DNA from: Saccharopolyspora_C sp040643635
Lineage (GTDB): Bacteria > Actinomycetota > Actinomycetes > Mycobacteriales > Pseudonocardiaceae
DNA length: 64,000 nt
Direction of reading: 5' to 3'
Assembly: GCF_040643635.1 (NCBI RefSeq)
Contig: NZ_JBEYUS010000001.1
Span: 186,001 to 250,000 of the forward strand
Shown here: piece after piece, positions 37,152 through 44,506 of the stretch
How positions within the stretch are numbered: the first letter of the stretch is position 1
Layout of the letters: every line of letters starts with the position of its first letter
Program-made: the position numbers and the translations under genes
The notes under the pieces: model-generated
The model's database searches: none
The model's input: only the letters and a program-made list of their open reading frames with translations
What the model was told of the DNA's origin: nothing

Positions 37152-37763
37152 ATGCCTGGACGCACTCGGCGTGACGGCGGTTCGGAGTCCGGCGGCAAAG
37201 ACCGCCGGGACCGCCGCGACGGTGGCCGTGGCGGGGCGGCCCAAGAGAAGAGCATGCAGTTCGAGCGTGTCGTGACGATCAACCGCGTCGCGAAGGTCGT
37301 CAAGGGCGGCCGGCGGTTCAGCTTCACCGCGCTCGTGGTCGTCGGTGACACCGACGGCATGGTCGGTGTCGGCTACGGCAAGGCCAAGGAAGTGCCCGCG
37401 GCGATCGCCAAGGGCGTGGAGGAGGCGAAGAAGAACTTCTTCCGCGTCCCCCGCCTCGGCGGCACGATCACGCACCCGGTGCAGGGCGAGGACGCCGCAG
37501 GCGTCGTCATGCTGCGTCCGGCCAGCGCCGGTACCGGTGTCATCGCCGGTGGTCCGGTGCGCGCGGTGCTGGAAGGCGCCGGCGTGCACGACGTGCTGAG
37601 CAAGTCGCTGGGCAGCGACAACCCGATCAACATCGTGCACGCCACCGTGGCGGCGCTGAAGAGCCTGCAGCGTCCGGAGGAGGTCGCGGCCCGCCGCGGT
37701 CTGCCGCTGGAAGACGTGGCTCCCGCGTTCATGCTGCGTGCCCGTGCCGGTCAGGGGGCGTGA
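37152..37763 (+). CDS. rpsE: 30S ribosomal protein S5
   Basis: 203 residues with a basic, Gly-rich N-terminal extension of about 35 residues before the double-stranded-RNA-binding core (FERVVTINRVAKVVKGGRRFSFTALVVVGD) and VPAAIAKGVEEAKKNFFRV. Contributes to decoding accuracy and the mRNA entry site. Confidence 0.97.
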   Translation: MPGRTRRDGGSESGGKDRRDRRDGGRGGAAQEKSMQFERVVTINRVAKVVKGGRRFSFTALVVVGDTDGMVGVGYGKAKEVPAAIAKGVEEAKKNFFRVPRLGGTITHPVQGEDAAGVVMLRPASAGTGVIAGGPVRAVLEGAGVHDVLSKSLGSDNPINIVHATVAALKSLQRPEEVAARRGLPLEDVAPAFMLRARAGQGA

Positions 37764-37764
37764 C

Positions 37765-37947
37765 GTGGCACAGCTGAAGATCACTCAGACGCGTGGTCTG
37801 GTGGGCACCAAGAGCAACCAGCGGGACAGCATGCGCACCCTCGGGCTGCGCAAGATCCGCCAGTCGGTTGTTCGCCCGGACGACGCGAACACGCGTGGCC
37901 TGATCAAGGCCGTGCACCACCTGGTGACGGTTGAGGAGGTCGACTGA
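37765..37947 (+). CDS. rpmD: 50S ribosomal protein L30
   Basis: 60 residues from the GTG at 37765, directly after the rpsE stop: MAQLKITQTRGLVGTKSNQRDSMRTLGLRKIRQSVVR. L30 is absent in some bacteria but present here at normal length. Confidence 0.96.
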   Translation: MAQLKITQTRGLVGTKSNQRDSMRTLGLRKIRQSVVRPDDANTRGLIKAVHHLVTVEEVD

Positions 37948-37949
37948 TC

Positions 37950-38399
37950 ATGGTCATCAAGATCCATGACCTGCGGCCCGCGCCGGGTTCGAACCGGGAC
38001 AAGATCCGGGTCGGCCGTGGTGAGGGTTCCAAGGGCAAGACCGCGGGCCGCGGTACCAAGGGCACCAAGGCTCGCAAGACCGTCTCCCCGCGCTTCGAGG
38101 GCGGGCAGATGCCGATCCACATGCGGCTCCCGAAGCTTCGCGGCTTCAAGAACCGCAACCGCGTGGAGTACCAGGGCGTGAACCTCGGCCGGCTGGCCGC
38201 TGCGTTCCCGAACGGCGGCACCGTCGGTCTCGACGAGCTGATCTCCGCCGGTCTCGCCAACAAGGGCGAACTGGTGAAGGTCCTCGGTGGCGGCGAGCTG
38301 GAGGGCGTCAAGCTGGACGTCACCGCGCACGCCTTCACCGGCAGCGCGCAGGAGAAGATCACTGCCGCGGGCGGTTCGGCGACCAAGCTGGACAGCTGA
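37950..38399 (+). CDS. rplO: 50S ribosomal protein L15
   Basis: 149 residues: IKIHDLRPAPGSNRDKIRVGRGEGSKGKTAGRGTKG, and RGFKNRNRVEYQGVNLGRL. Late-assembly protein of the 50S subunit. In most bacteria secY follows at once; here a terminator and three unrelated genes intervene. Confidence 0.97.
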   Translation: MVIKIHDLRPAPGSNRDKIRVGRGEGSKGKTAGRGTKGTKARKTVSPRFEGGQMPIHMRLPKLRGFKNRNRVEYQGVNLGRLAAAFPNGGTVGLDELISAGLANKGELVKVLGGGELEGVKLDVTAHAFTGSAQEKITAAGGSATKLDS

Positions 38400-38421
38400 A
38401 CGACGCGGTGATCCGGTCGTG

Positions 38422-38457
38422 AGGGCCGGTCGACCTTCGGGTCGGCCGGCCCTTTCG
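38422..38457 (+). terminator. Terminator after rplO
   Basis: AGGGCCGG-T-CGACC-TTC-GGGTCG-G-CCGGCCCT forms a long GC-rich stem with a short loop and one mismatch, followed by TTCG, 22 bases after the rplO stop. Confidence 0.75.
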
Positions 38458-38888
38458 CATGTCCGAGGGCGGAACACCGAGGTTCTGGTGATTTCCTGGT
38501 TCTCAGCTGCTCCGCCCAGCGGACGCAATTCGCTGACCTGCGGTGACGCCACGTGGTCCGGTCGAGAGGCATCTTGCCCGGCGGGGACCGCGCTCCCGCG
38601 GTGAACGCGCCGTGCCGCCGCGGTGAACGGCAGCGGTCCGCGGCCGTCGCGCTCCGCGGTCGCCGCCGGATCGCGCCGCGGGCTCCCGTACCGCCGTCCG
38701 GATGCCGGAGGGCCTTGCTGCGCTGCGGTGACGCCTCGCGGAGGCCGGTGGTCGGACGGGCACGCAGCGTCGCCGGAGCAATCGCGATGCGCTGAACGGC
38801 CGCCGCGAAAAGTGTGAGTGCGCGCCGCCGTTCCGCCGAATGCGTGCCTCCCATTTGCTGGTGCAGACCAATCGCGGGCCGCTCTACC
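38458..38888. other. Spacer after rplO without a recognised gene
   Basis: About 430 bases, GC-rich, with only short open frames of poor codon character on either strand. No clear repeat or RNA gene. The promoter of the secreted crystallin-like gene should lie in its last 100 bases, but I found no convincing -35/-10 pair. Confidence 0.4.
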
Positions 38889-38926
38889 TTGATCGGAGAA
38901 GTGCCCCGAAGCACACCTCCGATCAA
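38889..38926 (+). promoter_or_regulatory. Two-tier hairpin just upstream of the crystallin-like gene
   Basis: TTGATCGGAG (38889-38898) pairs perfectly with CTCCGATCAA (38917-38926); inside, GTGC (38901-38904) pairs with GCAC (38911-38914). The 14 base pairs end 21 bases before the start codon, with the ribosome binding site free downstream. It could stabilise the message 5' end or, as a palindrome, bind a regulator. Confidence 0.55.
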
Positions 38927-38947
38927 CGAAGACCTGAGGAGCGGACC

Positions 38948-39448
38948 ATGCGGCATCGAACCCTGCGCGCCGGACTCCCGCTGGTGGCGATGTCGCTGCT
39001 GGCGGCCGCCGTCCCCGGAGTCGCCACCGCGGCCGGGACCGCGGACGTCGCCCCCGCGCGGCACTGCGCCTTCCACGCCGACACCGGGCGGCAGCACTGC
39101 TTCGACACCCTCGCCGAGGCCACCGGCAGCGCCCGCGCGGCCGCCGCGGACACCCGGGACGGTGAGGTCGTCCAGGGCACGCTGTTCGACGAGGAGAACT
39201 ACGGCGGCGACAGCTTCACCATCTACGGCACCGGCCTGTGCGAGAAGGACGGCTGGGTCGACTACCAGATCGACCTGCCGGACGACTGGAAGGACCGGGT
39301 CACCTCGGTGCAGCCGTGGGGGAACTGCTGGATCTGGCTGTACCCGGAGCCGGACCTCGGCGGCGACCGCGACGGGCCGTTCAAGGAGAACACCGCCTAC
39401 GTCGGCGACCTGATGAACGACCGCACCCAATCGGTCGGGCTGAGCTGA
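38948..39448 (+). CDS. Secreted beta/gamma-crystallin-like protein
   Basis: 166 residues from the ATG at 38948 with GAGGAG upstream. Signal peptide visible: basic MRHRTLR, hydrophobic core, cleavage likely after ATA or AAG near residue 29. The C-terminal 85 residues have the Greek-key pattern of beta/gamma-crystallins: GTLFDEENYGGDSFTIYG, then SVQPWGNCWIWLYPEPDLGGDR, then VGDLMNDRTQSVGLS. Four Cys residues may form disulphides. Such extracellular actinobacterial proteins often bind calcium or act as inhibitors; the role here is unknown. Confidence 0.8.
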   Translation: MRHRTLRAGLPLVAMSLLAAAVPGVATAAGTADVAPARHCAFHADTGRQHCFDTLAEATGSARAAAADTRDGEVVQGTLFDEENYGGDSFTIYGTGLCEKDGWVDYQIDLPDDWKDRVTSVQPWGNCWIWLYPEPDLGGDRDGPFKENTAYVGDLMNDRTQSVGLS

Positions 39449-39537
39449 GCGAGCGGGCGGCCGGATCTCCCCGCGGCGCGATCCGGCCGCCCCGCACCGA
39501 GTTTCGCCGCGGGCCCCGCTCTCAACGAGGAGAAGCC

Positions 39538-40143
39538 ATGTCCCCACGCCGGACCAGCGCGGTGCTCGTCTCCGCGTTCTCGCTGGCCTCGCTGGCCTTC
39601 GCCCCCGCGGCCTCGGCCGCCGACGAACCGACCACCCGCGAGCTCATGGAGCAGTGCGACAACGGCACCGACAGCTGCGTGTTCCACCCGGAAGGGCAGC
39701 CGGAGTACTACACCGAGGACCGGCACGTCGTCGGCGACCCGGTCTACAACTGCACCGACGGTCTGCAGCGGTTCTCCGTGGAGTGGTCGGACACCACCTC
39801 GCAGAGCAACAGCGTCGGCCTGTCCATGACCACCGAAGCCGGGTTCGGGAAGGTCTTCGCCGTCGCCTACGAGCAGAGCTACGAGCACACCTGGGAGGAG
39901 TCGCACACCGAATCCCAGACGACCTACGTGGACACCGAACCGAACCAGGTGGGTTCCGTGGAGCGCGCCGCGCAGATGCAGAAGGTGCAGGGCACCTACG
40001 AGCTGCACTTCGGCGACAAGTTCCACGACCACTACATCTGGTACGTGCCGATGGAGGTCACCGGTCCGGCCCCGGACCCGACGAGCGCGGTCAGCCAGCA
40101 CGTGCGGGACATGACGGAGGAGGAGATCTCCCAGTGCCCGTGA
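39538..40143 (+). CDS. Secreted protein, paralogue 1, possibly aerolysin-like beta-strand protein
   Basis: 201 residues from the ATG at 39538 (GAGGAGAAG upstream). Signal peptide MSPRRTSAVLVSAFSLASLAFAPAASA, cleaved before ADEPTTREL. The mature part is about 50 percent or more identical to the next gene's product, including ELMEQCDNGTDSCVFHPEG and DHYIWYVPMEVTGP. The central Ser/Thr-rich alternating stretch (WSDTTSQSNSVGLSMTT ... TESQTTYVDTEPNQ) resembles the insertion strands of aerolysin/ETX-MTX2 pore-forming proteins. That resemblance is pattern-based inference. Its last codons start the 18-base tandem repeat. Confidence 0.8.
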   Translation: MSPRRTSAVLVSAFSLASLAFAPAASAADEPTTRELMEQCDNGTDSCVFHPEGQPEYYTEDRHVVGDPVYNCTDGLQRFSVEWSDTTSQSNSVGLSMTTEAGFGKVFAVAYEQSYEHTWEESHTESQTTYVDTEPNQVGSVERAAQMQKVQGTYELHFGDKFHDHYIWYVPMEVTGPAPDPTSAVSQHVRDMTEEEISQCP

Positions 40144-40295
40144 GGTGCGCAGTGCCCGTGACGTGCGCAGTGCCCGTGATGCGCCCAGTGCTCGTGGTGC
40201 GCCCAGTGCCCATGACGTGCGCAGTGTCCGCGATGCGTCCGGTGCTCGTGATGCGTCCGGTGCCCGTGACGCGGTCAGCGCCCGTGGCGCGCCCG
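40134..40295 (+). repeat. 18-bp tandem repeat between the secreted paralogues
   Basis: Nine consecutive 18-base units of the type GTGCCCGTGACGTGCGCA, beginning in the last codons of the upstream gene and running through its stop. Units diverge gradually (later ones begin GCGCCCG). All frames stay largely open through the tract, but no start or product is convincing. It occupies most of the 214-base gap. Confidence 0.88.
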
Positions 40296-40357
40296 GCGCC
40301 CGCAGCGAAATCCCGGCCCGCGCCGAGCTCGCGGCCCTACCGAGAAGAGGCCTCCCG

Positions 40358-40954
40358 ATGATCCGACGCATCGCCACCGCCGCGGCCGCGACCGCCGCCG
40401 CCGGACTCCTGATCGCCCCGCCCGCCTCCGCTGCGGACGAGCCCACCGCCCGCGAGCTGCTGGAGAAGTGCGACAACGGCACCGACAGCTGCGTGTTCCA
40501 CCCCGAAGGCGAACCCGAGTACTTCCAGAACACCTCCGAGCAGGTCGGCAGCCCCACGTTCAACTGCACCGAGCTGCCGCAGCGGATGGGCGTCAGCTGG
40601 TCCGACACCACCTCGGAGAGCAACAGCCTCGGGCTGTCCATGTCGACCTCGTTCGGCGAGGTGTTCAAGGTGACCTTCAAGGCCAGCTACGGCCACGAGT
40701 GGAAGGAATCCCACACCGAGAGCCAGACGACGAACATCGACGTGAACCCGGGCGACGCCGGGCGCGTCTACTACGGACCGAAGATGCAGAAGGTGCACGG
40801 CACTTACGAGCTGCACTTCGAGGACAAGTTCTACGACCACTACATCTGGTACGTGCCGATGGAGGTCACCGGTCCCGCCGAGGACCAGCAGAGCACCGTC
40901 GTCCAGGACACCAGCCCCATGACGGAAGAAGAGCACGCCGCGAATTGCGGGTGA
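40358..40954 (+). CDS. Secreted protein, paralogue 2, possibly aerolysin-like beta-strand protein
   Basis: 198 residues from the ATG at 40358 (GAGAAGAGG upstream). Signal peptide MIRRIATAAAATAAAGLLIAPPASA, then ADEPTARELLEKCDNGTDSCVFHPEGEPEY. Core SWSDTTSESNSLGLSMST ... HTESQTTNIDVNPGDAGRVYY and DHYIWYVPMEVTGP are shared with the preceding gene, so the two arose by tandem duplication. Conserved Cys pairs suggest disulphides. Function unknown; a beta-pore or lectin-like role is a guess. Confidence 0.8.
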   Translation: MIRRIATAAAATAAAGLLIAPPASAADEPTARELLEKCDNGTDSCVFHPEGEPEYFQNTSEQVGSPTFNCTELPQRMGVSWSDTTSESNSLGLSMSTSFGEVFKVTFKASYGHEWKESHTESQTTNIDVNPGDAGRVYYGPKMQKVHGTYELHFEDKFYDHYIWYVPMEVTGPAEDQQSTVVQDTSPMTEEEHAANCG

Positions 40955-40982
40955 TCGTGTCCGCTCGGATTACGAGCGGGTG

Positions 40983-41141
40983 AGGTGGCGGAACGTCAGC
41001 GGGATTCTCGCTGCGGGATCGTTTTCTCCGGTGGCTCTGCCACAGGAGAAGGCGCTGTCCTCGCGAGAATCCCGCTGAGAACCCGCGGCGGTGCCGGTTG
41101 ATCAGGTGGTCGGCTGCTCATCGGCTTCGCCGCCGACGAGA
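40983..41141 (+). repeat. Dispersed intergenic structured repeat, copy B
   Basis: Matches 7767-7922 in the same order. The outer stem is perfect here (15 bp, 40997-41011 with 41063-41077). The inner stem is CGTTTTCTCC (41020-41029) with GGAGAAGGCG (41045-41054), where two pairs are T-G, and the cap is GTGGC-TCT-GCCAC. TCAGGTGGTCG and a TCGGC-TTC-GCCG hairpin follow. It lies between the secreted paralogues and secY. Confidence 0.75.
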
Positions 41142-41327
41142 AGCCGGCGCGACTCGCTGTGCGCGTTCGAATTCGCGCTGTGCGGGGATTTCCGGTGTTG
41201 TGCGGGCGTTCCGGCGCGGGTGGTCACCGCGCGTGGATCGGGTCGTTCCCAGCCGTGTTCGCCGAACGGGAACGATTCGAGGTGCGGCGGATCACCGCCG
41301 ACCGGCGGGACGCGTTCGGCGACCTGC

Positions 41328-41365
41328 TAGAGTCGCCCAGGCAGCACCGTGCCGAGCACGGTGCT
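41328..41365 (+). promoter_or_regulatory. secY leader: -10-like hexamer and hairpin
   Basis: TAGAGT (41328-41333) is -10-like, with no clear -35. Ten bases further, AGCACCGTGC-CGA-GCACGGTGCT (41343-41365) is a perfect 10-bp hairpin that would sit at the message 5' end, followed by ATTTTCC. Either a 5' stabiliser or a weak terminator of upstream transcription. The stretch 41142-41327 shows nothing else. Confidence 0.45.
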
Positions 41366-41460
41366 GTGGATTTTCCAGCCGTGCCGGCCCCGTGTACGAG
41401 GAATTGGGAAGCCGGCCATCGTTCGGCCGGTACCCCCGGCTTGCGCACCAGGAGGTTCGC

Positions 41461-42765
41461 GTGCTCGGCGCCTTCCGCTCGGCTCTGGCGACGCCGGACC
41501 TGCGCCGCAAGATCCTGTTCACTCTGGGCATGGTCGTGCTGTACCGGCTCGGCGCCACGATTCCCTCTCCGGGGGTCTCGTACCCGAACGTCCAGCAGTG
41601 CTACCAGGAGTTGCAGGGCAGTCAGAGCGTCTTCTCGCTGTTGAACCTGTTCAGCGGTGGCGCGTTGTTGCAGTTGTCGGTGTTGTCGCTGGGCATCATG
41701 CCCTACATCACCGCGAGCATCATCGTGCAGCTGCTCCAGGTGGTCATTCCACGCTTCGAGCAGCTGAAGAAGGAAGGCCAGTCCGGCCAGGCGAAGCTGA
41801 CGCAGTACACCCGGTACCTGGCGATCGCGCTCGCGGTCCTGCAGGCGACGGGCATCGTCGCGCTCGCCGAGCGCGGCCAGCTGTTCCCGAACTGCAGCGC
41901 GGACGTCATCCCGGACAGCTCGGTGCTGAACCTCATCACGATCGTGGTCGTGATGACGGCGGGCGCCTCGCTGCTGATGTGGATGGGCGAGCTGATCACC
42001 GAGCGCGGTATCGGCAACGGCATGTCGCTGCTCATCTTCACCTCGATCGCGGCTCGGATCCCCGCCGAGGGCGGCCAGATCCTGCAGACGCACGGCGGCC
42101 TGGTGTTCGCGGTGATCCTGGTGTTCGCGGTCGCGATCATCGCGACGGTGGTCTTCATCGAGCAGGCGCAGCGCCGCATCCCGGTGCAGTACGCGAAGCG
42201 CATGATCGGGCGCCGGATGTACGGCGGCACCTCGACCTACCTGCCGCTGAAGGTGAACCAGGCCGGTGTCATCCCGGTGATCTTCGGTTCCTCGCTGCTG
42301 TACCTGCCGCAGCTGCTCGGGCAGCTCGCCGGCAACCAGGACTCCTGGTGGGCGCGGTTCATCCAGACCTACATCGTCGACCCGTCCAGCTGGGTGCACA
42401 TCCTGCTGTACATGGCGATGATCATCTTCTTCGCCTACTTCTACGTCTCGATCACGTTCAACCCGGAAGAGCGGGCGGACGAGATGAAGAAGTTCGGCGG
42501 GTTCATCCCCGGCATCCGGCCCGGCAGGCCGACCGCTGAATACCTGAGCTTCGTGCTCTCCCGGATCACGCTGCCCGGTTCGCTGTACCTGGGCATCATC
42601 GCGATCCTGCCGAACTTCTTCCTGGGCCTGACCGGCCAGGGCGGGAACCAGAACTTCCCGTTCGGCGGCACCGCCGTGTTGATCATGGTCAACGTCGGCC
42701 TGGACACGGTGAAGCAGATCGAGAGCCAGCTCACGCAGCGGAACTACGAGGGTTTCCTCCGGTAA
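41461..42765 (+). CDS. secY: Protein translocase subunit SecY
   Basis: 434 residues from the GTG at 41461, with AGGAGG at 41450-41455; the long in-frame extension upstream is not coding. Ten membrane segments are expected and visible as hydrophobic blocks, with LFSGGALLQLSVLSLGIMPYITASIIVQLL, the conserved ERGIGNGMSLLIFTSIAARIP loop, and the C-terminal FLGLTGQGGNQNFPFGGTAVLIMVNVGLDTVKQIESQL. Core channel of the Sec system in the membrane. First of secY-adk-map. Confidence 0.97.
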   Translation: MLGAFRSALATPDLRRKILFTLGMVVLYRLGATIPSPGVSYPNVQQCYQELQGSQSVFSLLNLFSGGALLQLSVLSLGIMPYITASIIVQLLQVVIPRFEQLKKEGQSGQAKLTQYTRYLAIALAVLQATGIVALAERGQLFPNCSADVIPDSSVLNLITIVVVMTAGASLLMWMGELITERGIGNGMSLLIFTSIAARIPAEGGQILQTHGGLVFAVILVFAVAIIATVVFIEQAQRRIPVQYAKRMIGRRMYGGTSTYLPLKVNQAGVIPVIFGSSLLYLPQLLGQLAGNQDSWWARFIQTYIVDPSSWVHILLYMAMIIFFAYFYVSITFNPEERADEMKKFGGFIPGIRPGRPTAEYLSFVLSRITLPGSLYLGIIAILPNFFLGLTGQGGNQNFPFGGTAVLIMVNVGLDTVKQIESQLTQRNYEGFLR

Positions 42766-42855
42766 ACTCGTCGGCTAACGGATACCGGACACGACGTTTC
42801 GCATCGCGGAAGCTCATCGGCGTTCTGCGCAGCGCGTGCACTAGGGTGTCCGTCC

Positions 42856-43008
42856 GTGGCGACGCCCGACGCGGTGCCCGCCTGGGCTGGTTCCAGGCGC
42901 ACCGCGGGGTCGCCGGAACATCGGGCAACGCGCGCGGTGATCAGCATCCGCACTCCACGGGGTGAGTGCGGAGCGCTCGACGAAGGTGGTGGCAGACCAC
43001 CGGATTGA
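42856..43008 (+). CDS. Possible 50-residue leader ORF before adk
   Basis: A GTG at 42856 opens a 50-codon frame that stops 3 bases before the GGAGG of adk. TAGGGT at 42842-42847 is placed as a -10 for a leaderless transcript from that GTG. Codon third positions are less GC-rich in its second half, and the peptide has no recognisable family. Could be a regulatory leader or nothing. The rest of the 261-base secY-adk gap is featureless. Confidence 0.25.
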   Translation: MATPDAVPAWAGSRRTAGSPEHRATRAVISIRTPRGECGALDEGGGRPPD

Positions 43009-43026
43009 TTCGGAGGCAGACCCTTG

Positions 43027-43578
43027 GTGCGATTGGTTCTCGTCGGCCCGCCGGGTGCGGGCAAGGGCACCCAAGCGGCCGTGCTGGGCGAACGGCTCGC
43101 CGTTCCGCACATCTCCACCGGCGACCTGTTCCGGGCGAACATCGGCAACTCCACGCCGCTCGGGCAGAAGGCCAAGTCCTACATGGACGCCGGTGAACTG
43201 GTGCCCGACGAGGTCACCAACGAGATGGTGCGGCAGCGCCTCGCGGAGCCGGATGCGCAGAACGGCTTCCTGCTCGACGGGTTCCCGCGCACCACGCCGC
43301 AGGCCGACGTGCTCGGCGAGATCCTGGCCGAGAACGGCATGGAGCTCTCCGCGGTCCTCCAGTTCGACGTGCCGGAGGAGGAGCTGGTGAGCCGCATGCT
43401 CGCCCGCGGCCGCTCGGACGACACCGAAGACGTGATCCGGCGCAGGCTCGCCGTCTACCACTCGGAGACCGAGCCGCTGCTGGACTACTACCGCCCCAAG
43501 GTCGTCAAGATCGACGCGCTCGGCTCGGTCGAGGAGATCACCGACCGCGCGCTGGACGCGCTGGGCCAGAAGGCCTGA
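43027..43578 (+). CDS. adk: Adenylate kinase (short-lid form)
   Basis: 183 residues from the GTG at 43027 (MRLVLVGPPGAGKGTQ); a TTG one codon earlier is possible, and GGAGG lies at 43012-43016. Interconverts ATP, AMP and ADP. P-loop GPPGAGKGT, AMP-binding ISTGDLFRANI, and GFPRTTPQADVL are intact. The lid is short (ARGRSDDTEDVIRRRL) without zinc cysteines, as in mycobacteria. Confidence 0.97.
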   Translation: MRLVLVGPPGAGKGTQAAVLGERLAVPHISTGDLFRANIGNSTPLGQKAKSYMDAGELVPDEVTNEMVRQRLAEPDAQNGFLLDGFPRTTPQADVLGEILAENGMELSAVLQFDVPEEELVSRMLARGRSDDTEDVIRRRLAVYHSETEPLLDYYRPKVVKIDALGSVEEITDRALDALGQKA

Positions 43579-43611
43579 CGGACGACACCGAGGAACGGAC
43601 GGGGAGTACGG

Positions 43612-44403
43612 GTGTTTCGGCGAAGCAAGGGCATCGAGCTCAAATCGACCGGCGAGATCGAGGCCATGCGGGCCGCTGGGCTGGTCGTCGCCGACGCGCT
43701 CGCCGCGGTGACGGCGAAGGCGGAACCGGGCGTCAGCACCGGTGAGCTCGACGAGCTCGCCGAGCAGGTGATCCGGGACGCGGGCGCGGTCCCGTCCTTC
43801 CAGGGCTACCACGGGTTCCCGGCGTCGATCTGCGCGTCGCTGAACGAGAAGGTCGTGCACGGCATCCCGTCGAAGTCCGAGGTGCTCGCCGACGGCGACC
43901 TGCTCTCGGTGGACTGCGGCGCGATCCTGGAGGGCTGGCACGGGGACTCCGCGGTCACGCTGTCCATCGGCACCGTCGGTGCCCGGGACCAGGCGCTGTC
44001 CGACGCCACCCGCAAGGCGATGTGGGCCGGGCTGCAGCGCGCCCAGGCCGGTGCGCACCTCACCGACATCTCGCACGCGGTGCAGAGCGCCGCGCAGGCC
44101 GCGGCCAAGGCCGACGGCAACCAGTACGGGATCATCGCCGAGTACGGCGGCCACGGCATCGGCACCGAGATGCACATGGAGCCGTTCCTGCCGAACCTCG
44201 GCAAGCCGGGACGCGGCCCCAAGCTGCGGGTCGGCATGGCGCTGGCGGTGGAGCCGATGCTGACGCTGGGATCCGCGGAGACCGAGGAGCTCGACGACGA
44301 GTGGACCGTGGTGACCGTCGACGGTTCCCGCGCGGCCCACTGGGAGCACACCGTCGCGATCACCGAGAACGGCCCCTGGGTGCTCACCGCCCCGGAGAGC
44401 TGA
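43612..44403 (+). CDS. map: Methionine aminopeptidase, type I
   Basis: 263 residues, GTG start. Removes N-terminal Met from nascent proteins. Metal ligands and catalytic His are visible: VVHGIP, VDCGAILEGWHGDSA, YGGHGIGTEMH, AVEPM and WEHTVAI. No N-terminal SH3-binding extension, so it is the short type. Last gene of the secY-adk-map set, followed by a bidirectional terminator. Confidence 0.96.
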   Translation: MFRRSKGIELKSTGEIEAMRAAGLVVADALAAVTAKAEPGVSTGELDELAEQVIRDAGAVPSFQGYHGFPASICASLNEKVVHGIPSKSEVLADGDLLSVDCGAILEGWHGDSAVTLSIGTVGARDQALSDATRKAMWAGLQRAQAGAHLTDISHAVQSAAQAAAKADGNQYGIIAEYGGHGIGTEMHMEPFLPNLGKPGRGPKLRVGMALAVEPMLTLGSAETEELDDEWTVVTVDGSRAAHWEHTVAITENGPWVLTAPES

Positions 44404-44428
44404 TCCGGCTCCGACCGGACGAACGTTC

Positions 44429-44471
44429 GCGGAACGCCCCGCTCGCCGACCTGGTGGGCGGGGCGTTCCGC
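44429..44471. terminator. Bidirectional terminator between map and the methyltransferase
   Basis: A perfect 14-bp inverted repeat, GCGGAACGCCCCGC (44429-44442) with GCGGGGCGTTCCGC (44458-44471), between two convergent genes. Confidence 0.8.
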
Positions 44472-44506
44472 TGCGCTCACCGGGTCGCGGCCGGCATCGC
44501 GAGCCG

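Noticed and set aside
40134..40295. CRISPR-like array
   Set aside because: The 18-base units are contiguous without spacers and diverge gradually, so it is a plain tandem repeat.
41098..41460. Upstream extension of secY
   Set aside because: No conserved sequence; AGGAGG just before the GTG at 41461 and the standard SecY N-terminus set the start. The extension overlaps the repeat element.
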